Source of the DNA: Pseudomonas sp. URIL14HWK12:I12
GTDB lineage: Bacteria; Pseudomonadota; Gammaproteobacteria; Pseudomonadales; Pseudomonadaceae
Assembly: GCF_003097135.1 (NCBI RefSeq)
Contig: NZ_QEQL01000002.1
Span: 248,001-312,000 of the forward strand
Length of the DNA stretch: 64,000 nt
Reading direction: 5' to 3'
A program made the translations under genes and the position numbers. How positions within the stretch are numbered: position 1 is the stretch's first letter; every line of letters starts with the position of its first letter. Under the pieces are notes generated by a model. It was not told the DNA's origin. It made no database searches and was given only the letters and a program-made list of their open reading frames with translations. Below, one piece after another: positions 42,549-52,928 of the stretch.

Positions 42549-43403
42549 GTGAACAGCTTCGAACCCGCCGCCAACGAAATCGCCGCCGAAGGCTACACGC
42601 GCATCGCCTTGGGCGTTGAATACAAAGGCTCCCGCTATGCGGGCTGGCAGCGCCAGGCCAGTACCGCCCAGACGGTGCAGGAGACCCTGGAAAAAGCGCT
42701 TGGGCGAGTAGCTGCAGCACCGATTTCGGTCATGTGCGCCGGGCGAACCGACGCCGGGGTGCATGCGTGCGGGCAAGTGGTGCATTTCGACACCCAGGTG
42801 CACCGCCCGCTCAAGGCCTGGGTGATGGGCGCCAATGCCGAGTTGCCGCATGACATCAGCGTGACCTGGGCGAAAGTGATGCCGGCCGATTTCCATGCCC
42901 GGTTCAAGGCCAAGGCGCGTCGCTATCGCTATGTGATCTACAACGACCCCATTCGCCCGGCACACTTGGGCGAGGAGGTCACCTGGAACTACCGCCCTCT
43001 GGATGTCTCGCGCATGGCCGAAGCGGCCCAGGCATTGGTTGGCACCCATGACTTTAGTGCGTTCCGTGCTGGCCAGTGCCAGGCCAAGTCGCCCATCAAG
43101 CAGGTTCACCATTTGCAGGTTCAGGCCCATGGCAAGTTGATCGTGCTGGATGTCCGTGCCAATGCCTTCCTGCATCACATGGTGCGCAACCTGGCGGGTG
43201 TGCTGATGGCCATCGGCGCGGGCGAGCGACCAGTGGAGTGGGCGCGGCAGGTGCTGGAAAGCCGATCGCGGCGTGAGGGCGGGGTCACTGCCCACCCTTT
43301 CGGTCTGTACTTGGTGCAGGTGGAATATCCCCAGGCCTATGAACTGCCCCAGCGCTACCTCGGGCCGCATTTTTTAACGCCCTTGAATGAAGGCGCTGGC
43401 TGA
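42549..43403 (+). CDS. truA: tRNA pseudouridine(38-40) synthase TruA
   Basis: 284-aa enzyme that modifies uridines 38-40 in the anticodon arm. The catalytic Asp is D68 in CAGRTDAGVHACGQ; FRAGQC and VRANAFLHHMVRNLAG are family motifs. The GTG at 42549 gives a start slightly longer than usual; translation from a later codon is possible but no better start is seen. It lies in the conserved fimV-truA-trpF-accD order. Confidence 0.95.
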   Translation: MNSFEPAANEIAAEGYTRIALGVEYKGSRYAGWQRQASTAQTVQETLEKALGRVAAAPISVMCAGRTDAGVHACGQVVHFDTQVHRPLKAWVMGANAELPHDISVTWAKVMPADFHARFKAKARRYRYVIYNDPIRPAHLGEEVTWNYRPLDVSRMAEAAQALVGTHDFSAFRAGQCQAKSPIKQVHHLQVQAHGKLIVLDVRANAFLHHMVRNLAGVLMAIGAGERPVEWARQVLESRSRREGGVTAHPFGLYLVQVEYPQAYELPQRYLGPHFLTPLNEGAG

Positions 43404-43460
43404 CGGGCAGGGTGGGGTTTGCTACTATCCGGCCCTTCTTTGCAGGCAGAGTTTTCCTTT

Positions 43461-44096
43461 ATGGCCGCTGTTCGCAGCAAAATCTGTGGCATCACCCGCG
43501 TGGAAGACGCCCTCGCGGCGGCCCAGGCGGGCGCCGATGCCATCGGCCTGGTGTTCTACGCCAAAAGCCCGCGAGCCGTCACGCTCGCGCGCGCCAGGGC
43601 GATCGTGCAGGCGCTGCCCCCCTTCGTGACCACAGTGGGCCTGTTCGTCAACGCCAGCCGGTGCGAGCTTGGGGAGATTCTCGACGCCGTGCCTCTGGAC
43701 CTGCTGCAGTTCCATGGCGATGAAACCCCCGCCCAGTGCGAAGGCCACGGCCGCCCCTGGGTCAAGGCACTGCGCGTGCGTGCCGGTGACGACATCGCCG
43801 CTGCCTGCCAGGCCTACCGCGCCGCTGGCGCCCGCGGTGTGCTGCTCGACACCTTTGTAGAGGGCGTGCCAGGCGGTACCGGGCAGGCGTTCGACTGGTC
43901 GCTGGTACCTGCCGACCTGGGCATGCCGGTGATCCTCGCCGGCGGCCTCACGCCGGCCAACGTCGGCCAGGCCATTGCTCAGGTCAAGCCGTGGGCAGTA
44001 GACGTCAGCGGCGGCGTGGAGGCGTCCAAGGGCATCAAGGATGCGGCACTGATCACTGCATTCACCTCGGCGGTGCGACAAGCGGCGGCGAATTGA
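43461..44096 (+). CDS. trpF: Phosphoribosylanthranilate isomerase
   Basis: 211-aa TIM-barrel enzyme of tryptophan synthesis. The catalytic Cys is in [12 protein letters not shown] at the end of strand 1 and the general acid Asp in [14 protein letters not shown]. It stands apart from other trp genes, next to accD, as usual in Pseudomonas. A -10-like TACTAT lies about 35 nt before the ATG at 43461. Confidence 0.97.
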   Translation: MAAVRSKICGITRVEDALAAAQAGADAIGLVFYAKSPRAVTLARARAIVQALPPFVTTVGLFVNASRCELGEILDAVPLDLLQFHGDETPAQCEGHGRPWVKALRVRAGDDIAAACQAYRAAGARGVLLDTFVEGVPGGTGQAFDWSLVPADLGMPVILAGGLTPANVGQAIAQVKPWAVDVSGGVEASKGIKDAALITAFTSAVRQAAAN

Positions 44097-44267
44097 GCAC
44101 ATGTGACGGCAGGCAAGGCTGGGCCGTCCACACATTTCAATACGGTGATGGCCAGCGGCCGTTACCTTGATTTATCGGGTGGCGCCTTGGCGCAACCATG
44201 CCCGACACACACCCAAGGCCGGGGCACCTGGCTTAAACGGCAGCCCCGTTACTGGAGATGAGCAAGC

Positions 44268-45164
44268 ATGAGCAACTGGCTGGTAGACAAACTGATCCCT
44301 TCGATCATGCGTTCGGAGGTGAAGAAGAGCTCGGTTCCCGAGGGGCTCTGGCATAAATGCCCGTCCTGCGAGGCCGTGCTGTACCGGCCCGAGCTGGAAA
44401 AAACCCTCGATGTATGCCCCAAGTGCAACCATCACATGCGCATCGGCGCCCGCCAGCGTCTGGACATCTTCCTGGATGAGCAAGGTCGCGAAGAGCTGGG
44501 GGTCGACCTGGAGCCGGTGGACCGCCTGAAATTCCGCGACAGCAAGAAGTACAAGGATCGCCTGGTCGGTGCGCAGAAACAGACCGGCGAAAAGGATGCT
44601 CTGATCTCCATGACCGGCACCCTGATGGGCCTGCCGGTGGTGTGCAGCGCATTCGAGTTCAGCTTCATGGGCGGCTCCATGGGCGCCATCGTTGGGGAGC
44701 GCTTCGTGCGCGCGGCCAACTACGCGTTGGAAAATCGCTGCCCGATGATCTGCTTCTCCGCCTCCGGTGGTGCACGCATGCAGGAAGCGCTGATCTCCCT
44801 GATGCAGATGGCCAAGACCTCCGCCGTGCTGGCCCGTTTGCGTGAAGAAGGCATTCCGTTCATCTCGGTGCTGACCGACCCCGTCTACGGCGGTGTATCG
44901 GCGAGCCTGGCGATGCTGGGCGATGTCATCGTCGGGGAGCCCAAGGCGCTGATCGGCTTTGCCGGCCCGCGGGTCATCGAACAGACCGTTCGCGAAAAAC
45001 TGCCAGAAGGTTTCCAGCGAAGCGAGTTCCTGCTCGACCACGGCGCGATCGACCTGATCATTTCCCGTAGCGAGCTGCGCCCGCGCCTGGCTCGCCTGCT
45101 GGCCCAGATGACCAACCAACCCACACCCGTGCAAGCCAACGTGCCGGTCCCTGCCGAGGTATGA
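44268..45164 (+). CDS. accD: Acetyl-CoA carboxylase carboxyltransferase beta subunit
   Basis: 298-aa subunit that with AccA transfers the carboxyl group from biotin to acetyl-CoA. The N-terminal zinc ribbon CPSC-(17)-CPKC (residues 27-50) and the crotonase-like domain ([26 protein letters not shown]) are complete. Its stop overlaps the folC ATG. The 171 nt upstream hold no gene and probably carry its promoter. Confidence 0.98.
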   Translation: MSNWLVDKLIPSIMRSEVKKSSVPEGLWHKCPSCEAVLYRPELEKTLDVCPKCNHHMRIGARQRLDIFLDEQGREELGVDLEPVDRLKFRDSKKYKDRLVGAQKQTGEKDALISMTGTLMGLPVVCSAFEFSFMGGSMGAIVGERFVRAANYALENRCPMICFSASGGARMQEALISLMQMAKTSAVLARLREEGIPFISVLTDPVYGGVSASLAMLGDVIVGEPKALIGFAGPRVIEQTVREKLPEGFQRSEFLLDHGAIDLIISRSELRPRLARLLAQMTNQPTPVQANVPVPAEV

Positions 45165-46441
45165 CCGAACGCACACTGGCGCAGTGGCTGGCTTGGCTCG
45201 AGCAACTGCACCCCTCTGCCATCGATATGGGCCTGGAACGTTCGCGCCAGGTCATGCAGCACCTGGGGCTCGAGCGCCTGGCACCGTGCCAGGTGGTCGT
45301 GACCGGTACCAATGGCAAGGGCTCCACCTGCGCCATGCTGGCAAGCTTGCTCAGCGCGCAAGGGCTGAAGGTGGGCGTTTACAGCTCCCCGCACCTGCTC
45401 ACCTACAATGAGCGGGTGAGGCTGAACGGTACGCTGGCGACCGATCAGGCCTTGTGTGAAGCCTTCGCAGCGGTTGAGGCCGCGCGCGGCGACATCACCC
45501 TGACCTATTTCGAAATGGGCACCCTGGCCGCGTTCTGGCTATTCGCTCGCGCCGGGCTGGACGCCGTGGTGCTCGAAGTGGGCCTGGGCGGGCGCCTCGA
45601 TACCGTGAACCTGGTCGATGCCGACCTTGCCTTGGTGACCAGCATCGGCCTGGATCACGCCGAATACCTGGGCGATACCCGCGAATCGGTGGCGTTCGAG
45701 AAGGCCGGTATCTTCCGCGCGGGTGTGCCCGCGCTGGTCGGTGATCTCGACCCGCCCGCTCCATTGCTTGAGCAAGCGCGAGTGCTGGGCTGCCCGGTGT
45801 CGTTACGTGGCCGGGATTACGACCTTCAGGTGGGCACCGGGCAGTGGAGCTGGCGCGGCAAGGGCCGTGACGGCTTGCCGCTGGCCCTGCAGGGCCTTGC
45901 GCTACTTGACCTGCCCATGGAAAACGCCGCCTTGGCGCTGCAGGGTTACGCCCAGTTGGGCTTGGCCTGGGAGCCCGAGGTGATTGCACAGGCCCTGGGT
46001 GCTGCGCGTGTGACCGGCCGGCTCGACCGGCGCGAGGTGCTCTGGCAGGGCCGCAAGGTGCAGTTGATGCTGGATGTGGGCCACAACCCGCACGCTGCGC
46101 ACTACCTGCGCCAACGGTTGCTGGCCCGCCCGGTCGCCGGGCAGCGCACGGCGGTGTTCGGTTTGCTGGCCGACAAAGACCTGCAAGGCGTGGTCGAGCC
46201 GCTGGCCGTCACGTTCTCGCGTTGGTCGGTAGCGCCCTTGCCCACGCCCCGCAGCCGCCCGGCCGTAGAGCTTGCGCAGGTATTGGCGAACCTTGGTGCC
46301 AACGTAGCGTCTCATGACAGCGTCGCCGCTGCGCTCGCCTTCGAGTGCGAGCGGGCGGGCGAGGGCGATGAGATCGTTGTGTTCGGTTCGTTTTTCTGTG
46401 TGGCCCAGGCGCTTGAGTGGCTGGGCGAGCGGTCGGAGTAG
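45161..46441 (+). CDS. folC: Bifunctional folylpolyglutamate / dihydrofolate synthase
   Basis: 426-aa Mur-ligase-like enzyme that adds glutamate to dihydropteroate and to reduced folates. [16 protein letters not shown] is the P-loop near residue 48; the Omega loop region and [26 protein letters not shown] are family hallmarks. Translation is coupled to accD by a 4-nt overlap. A SPOR-domain gene follows after 15 nt. Confidence 0.96.
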   Translation: MTERTLAQWLAWLEQLHPSAIDMGLERSRQVMQHLGLERLAPCQVVVTGTNGKGSTCAMLASLLSAQGLKVGVYSSPHLLTYNERVRLNGTLATDQALCEAFAAVEAARGDITLTYFEMGTLAAFWLFARAGLDAVVLEVGLGGRLDTVNLVDADLALVTSIGLDHAEYLGDTRESVAFEKAGIFRAGVPALVGDLDPPAPLLEQARVLGCPVSLRGRDYDLQVGTGQWSWRGKGRDGLPLALQGLALLDLPMENAALALQGYAQLGLAWEPEVIAQALGAARVTGRLDRREVLWQGRKVQLMLDVGHNPHAAHYLRQRLLARPVAGQRTAVFGLLADKDLQGVVEPLAVTFSRWSVAPLPTPRSRPAVELAQVLANLGANVASHDSVAAALAFECERAGEGDEIVVFGSFFCVAQALEWLGERSE

Positions 46442-46456
46442 GGAGGCCCTTGGGCG

Positions 46457-47137
46457 ATGCTCGATAGCGTGGTCAAGCAGCGGATGGTTGGCGCCGTGGT
46501 GCTGATAGCCCTGGCGGTGATCTTTTTGCCGATGCTGTTCAGCCGGCCGGATGAAATGCGTCAGGTGCGTGTGGATGCGCCGGCAGCGCCGAGCGCGCCT
46601 GCATTGGCGCAGGTCAAGGTCGAGCCGGTAGCGGTGCCTGAGAACTCGCCTGTGGCACCGCCTGCCGGCAGCGAGCAGGCCCAGGCCGATGCGCAGCCGA
46701 TCACGACGGCGCCCAGCATGCCGGTCGCTCCAGCGCAGCCGGTTGCCAGCAAGCAGGCGCAAACTGCCCCGGCCGCCCGGGCCACCACGCCGTTGCCGGT
46801 GCCTCCAGCACCGCCAGCGCAGCCCGTGCAGGCTACCGCACCGGTCGCCGGTGTGTCGGCCAAGCCCGACGGCAACGCCAAGCTCGATACCAACGGTGTA
46901 CCGGTCAGCTGGGCTATCCAGGTTGCCAGCTTGTCGACCCGTTCGGGGGCCGAAGGGTTGCAGAGCCGCCTGCGTACCCAGGGCTACAACGCCTATGTTC
47001 GCTCGGCAGATGGCAAGAACCGGGTGTTCGTGGGGCCAGTGATCGAGCGGGCCGAAGCCGACCGCCTGCGCACTACCCTCAATCGCCAGCTGCAGCTCAA
47101 CGGCCTGGTGGTGCGCTTCGAGCCCGAGAAGTCCTGA
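46457..47137 (+). CDS. SPOR-domain cell-division protein (DedD-like)
   Basis: 226-aa inner-membrane protein. One transmembrane segment (about residues 9-29, RMVGAVVLIALAVIFLPMLF), a Pro/Ala-rich periplasmic linker (about 40-140), and a C-terminal SPOR domain (VSWAIQVASLSTRSGAEGLQSRLR to end) that binds denuded glycan at the division site. Position between folC and cvpA-purF equals that of dedD in E. coli. Confidence 0.93.
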   Translation: MLDSVVKQRMVGAVVLIALAVIFLPMLFSRPDEMRQVRVDAPAAPSAPALAQVKVEPVAVPENSPVAPPAGSEQAQADAQPITTAPSMPVAPAQPVASKQAQTAPAARATTPLPVPPAPPAQPVQATAPVAGVSAKPDGNAKLDTNGVPVSWAIQVASLSTRSGAEGLQSRLRTQGYNAYVRSADGKNRVFVGPVIERAEADRLRTTLNRQLQLNGLVVRFEPEKS

Positions 47138-47231
47138 TAGGTTCTGGCCGTCGCCGCGATTTGAATCCGCCATCGCCGGAACCTGTTACCTCTGGTAAAA
47201 TGCGCCGCCTCATCCGTCAACGGGCTGCGCC

Positions 47232-47813
47232 GTGGCATTTACTTGGGTCGACTGGGCGATCGTGGCGATCGTCGCCGTCTCCGCTCTGATCAGTTTGAAG
47301 CGAGGCTTCGTCAAGGAAGCTCTGTCGCTGGTTACCTGGATCATTGCCGGCGGCGTGGCGTGGATGTTCGGTGGCGGCCTGGCGCCGTATCTGGAGAACT
47401 ACATCCAAACCCCGTCCGCCCGCGTCATTGTCGGTTGCGCACTCTTGTTCCTGGCCACCCTGCTGGTTGGGGCGTTGGTCAATTTCCTCATCGGTGAACT
47501 GATCCGCGTGACCGGCCTGTCCGGCACCGATCGATTCCTGGGCATGGTGTTCGGCGCCGCTCGGGGAGGTTTGCTGGTGGTAGTGGCCGCCGGGCTGCTC
47601 AGCCTGGGGCCGGTCCAGCAGGATGTCTGGTGGCAGCAATCCCAGCTGTTGCCGCGGTTTCTGCTGGTTGCCGACTGGTCTAAAAACCTCATTGTGGGCA
47701 AGACCAGCCAATGGATGAACGACGGCACCGTGCCGCCGGTCACCATTCCGTTCAAGGACCAGTTGCTCCCTGCCCAGAAGGCACCGGAGCCGCAGGCCGT
47801 TCAGGTTCATTAA
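47232..47813 (+). CDS. cvpA: CvpA family membrane protein
   Basis: 193-aa inner-membrane protein with four predicted membrane segments (about 5-20, 28-46, 62-85, 99-118). CvpA is needed for colicin V production in E. coli and affects envelope stress and purine-linked phenotypes; its biochemical role is unknown. The GTG at 47232 is preceded by a weak ribosome binding site. The -10-like TAAAAT at 47196 followed by GCGCCGCC may be its promoter. purF follows after 16 nt. Confidence 0.93.
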   Translation: MAFTWVDWAIVAIVAVSALISLKRGFVKEALSLVTWIIAGGVAWMFGGGLAPYLENYIQTPSARVIVGCALLFLATLLVGALVNFLIGELIRVTGLSGTDRFLGMVFGAARGGLLVVVAAGLLSLGPVQQDVWWQQSQLLPRFLLVADWSKNLIVGKTSQWMNDGTVPPVTIPFKDQLLPAQKAPEPQAVQVH

Positions 47814-47829
47814 ACAGGGGTTGTGTCGC

Positions 47830-49335
47830 ATGTGTGGCATCGTCGGTATCGTCGGTAAGTCGAACGTCAATCAGGCGCTGTATGACGCGTTAACCGTCCT
47901 GCAGCATCGCGGCCAGGACGCTGCCGGTATTGTCACCAGCCATGACGGCCGCCTGTTCCTGCGCAAGGACAACGGCCTGGTGCGCGATGTCTTCCAGCAG
48001 CGCCACATGCAGCGGCTGGTGGGCAACATGGGTATCGGCCATGTGCGTTACCCGACGGCAGGCAGCTCCACTTCGGCCGAAGCCCAGCCGTTCTACGTCA
48101 ACTCGCCCTATGGCATCACCCTGGCGCACAACGGCAACCTGACCAACGCCGAGCAGCTGTCCAAGGAGATCTACGAGTCTGACCTGCGCCATGTGAACAC
48201 CAGCTCCGACTCCGAAGTGCTGCTGAACGTGTTTGCCCATGAGCTGGCAGTGCGGGGCAAGCTGCAGCCCACCGAAGAAGACGTGTTCGCTGCCGTAAAA
48301 GACGTGCACAAGCGCTGCCGCGGTGGCTACGCCGTGGTGGCGATGATCACCGGCTACGGCATCGTCGGTTTCCGCGACCCCAACGCCATCCGCCCGATCG
48401 TGTTCGGCCAGCGCCATACCGACGAAGGCGTCGAGTACATGATCGCCTCCGAGAGCGTGGCGCTGGACGTGCTGGGTTTCACTCTGATTCGCGACCTCGC
48501 CCCAGGCGAGGCGGTGTACATCACCGAAGACGGCCAGTTGCACACCCGCCAGTGCGCGCCCAACCCTCATTACGCCCCTTGCATCTTCGAGCATGTGTAC
48601 CTGGCCCGCCCCGATTCGATCATCGACGGCATCTCGGTGTACAAGGCCCGCCTGCGCATGGGCGAGAAGCTTGCCGAGAAGATCCTGCGCGAGCGCCCTG
48701 ATCACGACATCGACGTGGTCATCCCGATCCCGGACACCAGCCGCACCTCGGCGCTCGAGCTGGCCAACCAGCTGGGCGTGAAGTTCCGCGAGGGCTTCGT
48801 CAAGAACCGCTACATCGGGCGCACTTTCATCATGCCCGGCCAGGCGGCGCGCAAGAAATCGGTGCGGCAGAAGCTCAATGCCATCGAGCTGGAATTCCGC
48901 GGCAAGAACGTCATGCTCGTCGACGATTCGATCGTGCGCGGCACCACGTGCAAGCAGATCATCCAGATGGCCCGCGAAGCCGGCGCCAAGAATGTCTATT
49001 TCTGCTCCGCAGCCCCAGCGGTGCGCTTCCCCAACGTCTACGGCATCGACATGCCGAGCCCCCATGAGCTTATCGCGCACAACCGCACCACTCAGCAGGT
49101 GGCCGACCTGATCGGCGCCGACTGGCTGGTGTACCAGGACCTGCCTGACCTGATCGATGCGGTCGGCGGCGGCAAGGTCAAGATCGACCAGTTCGATTGC
49201 GCGGTGTTCGACGGTAATTACATCACCGGTGATATCGATGAGCGCTACCTGGCGAAAATCGACCAGGCGCGCAATGACATGGCCAAGGTGAAAACTCAGG
49301 CGGTGAGCGCGATCATCGACCTGTACAACAACTGA
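47830..49335 (+). CDS. purF: Amidophosphoribosyltransferase
   Basis: 501-aa first enzyme of purine synthesis; it makes phosphoribosylamine from PRPP and glutamine. The N-terminal nucleophile Cys follows the initiator Met (MCGIVGIVG), which fixes the start at 47830 instead of 47821. The Ntn glutaminase domain is followed by the phosphoribosyltransferase domain with the PRPP motif [13 protein letters not shown]. cvpA-purF-metZ is the usual order. Confidence 0.98.
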   Translation: MCGIVGIVGKSNVNQALYDALTVLQHRGQDAAGIVTSHDGRLFLRKDNGLVRDVFQQRHMQRLVGNMGIGHVRYPTAGSSTSAEAQPFYVNSPYGITLAHNGNLTNAEQLSKEIYESDLRHVNTSSDSEVLLNVFAHELAVRGKLQPTEEDVFAAVKDVHKRCRGGYAVVAMITGYGIVGFRDPNAIRPIVFGQRHTDEGVEYMIASESVALDVLGFTLIRDLAPGEAVYITEDGQLHTRQCAPNPHYAPCIFEHVYLARPDSIIDGISVYKARLRMGEKLAEKILRERPDHDIDVVIPIPDTSRTSALELANQLGVKFREGFVKNRYIGRTFIMPGQAARKKSVRQKLNAIELEFRGKNVMLVDDSIVRGTTCKQIIQMAREAGAKNVYFCSAAPAVRFPNVYGIDMPSPHELIAHNRTTQQVADLIGADWLVYQDLPDLIDAVGGGKVKIDQFDCAVFDGNYITGDIDERYLAKIDQARNDMAKVKTQAVSAIIDLYNN

Positions 49336-49348
49336 AGGAGCAGGCGCC

Positions 49349-50560
49349 ATGAGTCAGGATTGGGACGCCGGGCGCCTGGACAGCGACCTCGAAGGCGTGG
49401 CCTTCGATACCCTCGCAGTCCGGGCTGGCCAGCACCGCACCCCTGAAGGTGAGCACAGCGACCCGCTGTTCTTCACCTCCAGTTATGTCTTTCGCACTGC
49501 CGCAGACGCGGCGGCGCGCTTTGCCGGTGAAGTGCCGGGCAACGTCTATTCGCGCTACACCAACCCCACGGTGCGCTCGTTCGAAGAGCGCATTGCGGCA
49601 TTGGAAGGCGCCGAGCAGGCCGTGGGCTTTGCAACCGGCATGGCGGCAATCACCGGCGTGGCCATGGGCCTGTGCAGCGCGGGCGACCACGTGCTGATTT
49701 CCCAGAGCGTATTCGGCTCGACGATCAGCCTGTTCGACAAGTATTTCAAGCGCTTCGGCATCGAGGTGTCCTACGTGCCACTGGCCGATGTTGCCGCTTG
49801 GGAAAAAGCCATCAAGCCCAACACACGGCTGTTGTTTGTCGAATCGCCCTCCAACCCCTTGGCCGAGCTGGTCGACATCGCCGCCCTGGCCGAAGTGGCC
49901 CATGCCAAAGGCGCGCTGCTGGTGGTGGACAACTGCTTCAGCACCCCAGCCTTGCAACAGCCGCTGGCACTGGGCGCAGACATCGTTGTGCACTCGGCCA
50001 CCAAGTTCATCGATGGCCAGGGCCGTTGCATGGGCGGCGTGGTCGCCGGCCGCGCCGAGCACATGAAGGAAATGGTCGGGGTCATCCGTACGGCAGGCTC
50101 TTCACTGAGCCCGTTCAACGCCTGGATCTTCCTCAAGGGCCTGGAAACCCTCAACCTGCGCATGCGTGCCCATTGTGCAAGCGCGCAAGCGCTGGCCGAG
50201 TGGCTCGAGCAACAGCCGGGAGTCGAAAAGGTGCACTACGCCGGCTTGCCCAGCCACCCGCAACACGCACTGGCCAAGCGCCAAATGCGCGGGTTCGGCG
50301 GCGTGCTGAGTTTCGAGGTCAAGGGCGGCAAGGCGGGTGCCTGGCGCTTCATCGATGCCACGCGGCTGGTGTCGATCACTGCCAACCTGGGCGATAGCAA
50401 AACCACCATTACCCACCCGGCCACTACCTCCCACGGCCGCCTGAGCCCGCAGGAGCGTGAAGCGGCGGGTATCCGCGACAGCCTTATCCGCCTGGCGGTC
50501 GGCCTTGAGGATGTTACCGACCTGCAGGCCGACCTGGCCCGCGGGCTGGCCGCGCTGTGA
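49349..50560 (+). CDS. metZ: O-succinylhomoserine sulfhydrylase
   Basis: 403-aa PLP enzyme that makes homocysteine directly from O-succinylhomoserine and sulfide, the methionine route of Pseudomonas. The PLP lysine is in [40 protein letters not shown] and the family C-terminus ([16 protein letters not shown]) are present. Its stop overlaps the GTG of the SDR gene. Confidence 0.96.
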   Translation: MSQDWDAGRLDSDLEGVAFDTLAVRAGQHRTPEGEHSDPLFFTSSYVFRTAADAAARFAGEVPGNVYSRYTNPTVRSFEERIAALEGAEQAVGFATGMAAITGVAMGLCSAGDHVLISQSVFGSTISLFDKYFKRFGIEVSYVPLADVAAWEKAIKPNTRLLFVESPSNPLAELVDIAALAEVAHAKGALLVVDNCFSTPALQQPLALGADIVVHSATKFIDGQGRCMGGVVAGRAEHMKEMVGVIRTAGSSLSPFNAWIFLKGLETLNLRMRAHCASAQALAEWLEQQPGVEKVHYAGLPSHPQHALAKRQMRGFGGVLSFEVKGGKAGAWRFIDATRLVSITANLGDSKTTITHPATTSHGRLSPQEREAAGIRDSLIRLAVGLEDVTDLQADLARGLAAL

Positions 50561-51333
50561 TCGAAGTGGGCGCTGCCGGTGGCAGCTTCCACGATGGCCG
50601 TGTCGCATTGGTGACCGGCGCCGCACGCGGCATTGGCTTGGGCGTGGCGGCCTGGTTGATCTGCGAAGGGTGGCGGGTGGCATTGGCCGACATCGACCAG
50701 GCGCGTGGGCAGAAAGTCGCCCAGGCATTGGGTGACCGGGCGATGTTCATCGCCCTGGACGTGGCGGACGAATCACAAGCCGCAGCGGCGGTAGAGCAAA
50801 CGATGGCACGCTTCGGTCGCCTCGATGCGCTGGTCAACAACGCGGCGATCGCCGATCCGCACAGCCGGCCGCTGGAGCACCTGACACTGGCACACTGGAA
50901 CCGCGTGCTGGCGGTGAACCTCACCGGCGCCATGCTGCTGGCCAGGCATGCGGTGCCCTACCTGCGTGTACGCAACGGCGCCATCGTCAACATCGCCTCC
51001 ACCCGGGCCGTGCAGTCTGAGCCCGACAGCGAAGCCTATGCCGCCAGCAAAGGCGGCCTGGTGGCGCTCACTCACGCACTGGCGGTCAGCCTGGGCCCGG
51101 AGATCCGCGTCAATGCCGTCAGCCCCGGCTGGATCGACGTGCGCGACAACGCCGAGCGGCGCGCCGAGCCGCTCAGCGCTGCTGACCATGCCCAACATCC
51201 GGCGGGCCGGGTCGGTACGGTGGAGGATGTAGCGGCACTGGTGGCCTGGCTGCTCTCGGCGCAGGCCAGCTTTGTGACCGGCCAGGCCTGGCAGATCGAC
51301 GGCGGCATGGCCCGCAAGATGATCTACACCTGA
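50557..51333 (+). CDS. Short-chain dehydrogenase/reductase, substrate unknown
   Basis: 258-aa SDR with the cofactor motif [11 protein letters not shown] near residue 16, NNAA at about 89, and the catalytic Ser, Tyr and Lys in NIASTRAVQ and YAASKGG. GTG start at 50557 overlaps the metZ stop, so it is co-translated with metZ, an arrangement common in Pseudomonas but without a known link. The acidic Asp at the end of the second strand (ALADIDQ) favours NAD over NADP. Confidence 0.9.
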   Translation: MIEVGAAGGSFHDGRVALVTGAARGIGLGVAAWLICEGWRVALADIDQARGQKVAQALGDRAMFIALDVADESQAAAAVEQTMARFGRLDALVNNAAIADPHSRPLEHLTLAHWNRVLAVNLTGAMLLARHAVPYLRVRNGAIVNIASTRAVQSEPDSEAYAASKGGLVALTHALAVSLGPEIRVNAVSPGWIDVRDNAERRAEPLSAADHAQHPAGRVGTVEDVAALVAWLLSAQASFVTGQAWQIDGGMARKMIYT

Positions 51334-52067
51334 GGCAAGTGTGCCGGGGCCTGTTTGCGGGCCTCGCCCACTCGGCGATAGAGCACCGCGTAGTAAGCCC
51401 CCAGGCAAATCAGCCAGCAGAACACGGCCGTCCACACGTTGTGCGAGAAGAAGTGGGCGCCCTGTAGCATGCGGCCTATCGAGAAGATCGACCCCAGCAC
51501 CAAGGCGAACACGAACATGCCACGGGCCACGCGGGGCTTTCGGTCGCGGAATACGAAAAACAGCGCGAACAGCGTGAAGCCAGTGGCCGCATGGCCGCCC
51601 GGCCAGCACAGGCCAGGCTTGTCAGTGGCGGGCCGCGGTTGCAGCAGCTTGCTGTAGGTTTCGCTGCCTCCGAATTCCTTGAGGCTCCAAGGGCATTGCA
51701 CTTGGGTCAGCTGCTTCATCGGTGTAACGAAGCTGGTTGCCAGGGCCATCGACAGTACCAGGCAACCCAGCTCGCGGCGTACTGCCTTGAGCGGCTGGAT
51801 GAACAGGCTGCCGATCAAGGCTGCCAATGCCAGCAGGCCAATGGCGATGACCACCTGCTTGGCCCGGTCGTGCAAGAAGTTTTCGAGGAAATAGCTGTGC
51901 CGGCCAATGAAGTCGCCCGCTGCCGGGTCGTAGGCCAGCCGCGCCAGGTACATGTCCAGATCAGTCAGTTCCAGCAGTATCAATAAGGCGGCTATCACCA
52001 GTGGAATACCCAGCACCAGCCAAAGGTTGAGCGGGCGTGAGGGTGGCCGGGAAGGGGAGGAGGGCAT
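51324..52067 (-). CDS. PAP2-family membrane phosphatase
   Basis: 247-aa protein with about six membrane segments and the PAP2 motifs [27 protein letters not shown] and [15 protein letters not shown], where the two His are catalytic. Such enzymes remove phosphate from lipids such as undecaprenyl pyrophosphate, phosphatidic acid or lipid A; the variant here resembles lipid A/PAP2 proteins beside two-component systems. ATG at 52067 is preferred because upstream sequence on this strand is the shadow of colR. Divergent from colR, convergent with the SDR (10-nt overlap). Confidence 0.87.
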   Translation of the reverse strand: MPSSPSRPPSRPLNLWLVLGIPLVIAALLILLELTDLDMYLARLAYDPAAGDFIGRHSYFLENFLHDRAKQVVIAIGLLALAALIGSLFIQPLKAVRRELGCLVLSMALATSFVTPMKQLTQVQCPWSLKEFGGSETYSKLLQPRPATDKPGLCWPGGHAATGFTLFALFFVFRDRKPRVARGMFVFALVLGSIFSIGRMLQGAHFFSHNVWTAVFCWLICLGAYYAVLYRRVGEARKQAPAHLPQV

Positions 52068-52244
52068 GGAAGCTCCGTAAGGCAGGGGGACGGACAGCGC
52101 GCAGCCTGCGCCTGGATGTGTGGGGCCGCCGTGAACCTTGGGTAAAAAAAGCGTCAAAGCGGATGTACACTGGCGGCCGCGGCCGGTTCGGCTTAAGCTG
52201 CGCGCGCTGTTTGCACCGAACCACGCCACCACAGGGGCAATCCC

Positions 52245-52928
52245 ATGCGAATTCTGGTCGTCGAAGACAACCGCGACATCTTGGCCAACCTTGCCGATTA
52301 CCTGGGGCTCAAGGGCTACACGGTCGATTGCGCCCAGGATGGGCTGTCGGGCTTGCACTTGGCGGCCACCGAGCATTACGACCTTATCGTGCTCGACATC
52401 ATGCTGCCGGGCATCGACGGCTACACCTTGTGCAAGCGCCTGCGTGAAGACGCCCGTCGTGATACGCCGGTGATCATGCTCACCGCCCGCGACCAGCTCG
52501 ACGACCGGCTGCAAGGCTTTCGCAACGGCGCCGACGACTATCTGGTCAAGCCCTTCGCACTGTCCGAGCTGGCGGCTCGCATCGAGGCGGTCATGCGCCG
52601 CGCCCAAGGGGGAGGCCGGCGTTCGTTGCAGGTGGGCGACCTGATCTACGACCTCGACACACTGGAAGTCACCCGGGCGGGCAAGCTGCTCAAGCTCAAC
52701 CCCGTCGGCCTCAAGCTGCTGGCGGTGCTGATGCAAAAAAGCCCGCACGTGCTGCGCCGCGAGGTGCTCGAAGAGGCCTTGTGGGGTGATGACTGCCCCG
52801 ACAGCGACAGCTTGCGCAGCCACGTGCACCAGCTGCGCCAAGTGATCGACAAGCCGTTCGACAAACCGCTGCTGCACACCGTGCATGGCGTGGGCTACCG
52901 CCTGACCGAGGGCCGGGATGGAGTTTAA
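52245..52928 (+). CDS. colR: Response regulator ColR
   Basis: 227-aa OmpR-type regulator that protects the membrane against metal excess, phenol and polymyxin in Pseudomonas. The receiver domain has acidic pocket E7-D8, phospho-acceptor D51 in VLDIMLPG, and K in VKPFALSE; the winged-helix domain begins at about 125 with RRSLQVGDLIYDLDTLEV and ends YRLTEGRDGV. The sequence is very close to P. putida ColR as I recall it. Its stop overlaps the colS ATG. Confidence 0.95.
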   Translation: MRILVVEDNRDILANLADYLGLKGYTVDCAQDGLSGLHLAATEHYDLIVLDIMLPGIDGYTLCKRLREDARRDTPVIMLTARDQLDDRLQGFRNGADDYLVKPFALSELAARIEAVMRRAQGGGRRSLQVGDLIYDLDTLEVTRAGKLLKLNPVGLKLLAVLMQKSPHVLRREVLEEALWGDDCPDSDSLRSHVHQLRQVIDKPFDKPLLHTVHGVGYRLTEGRDGV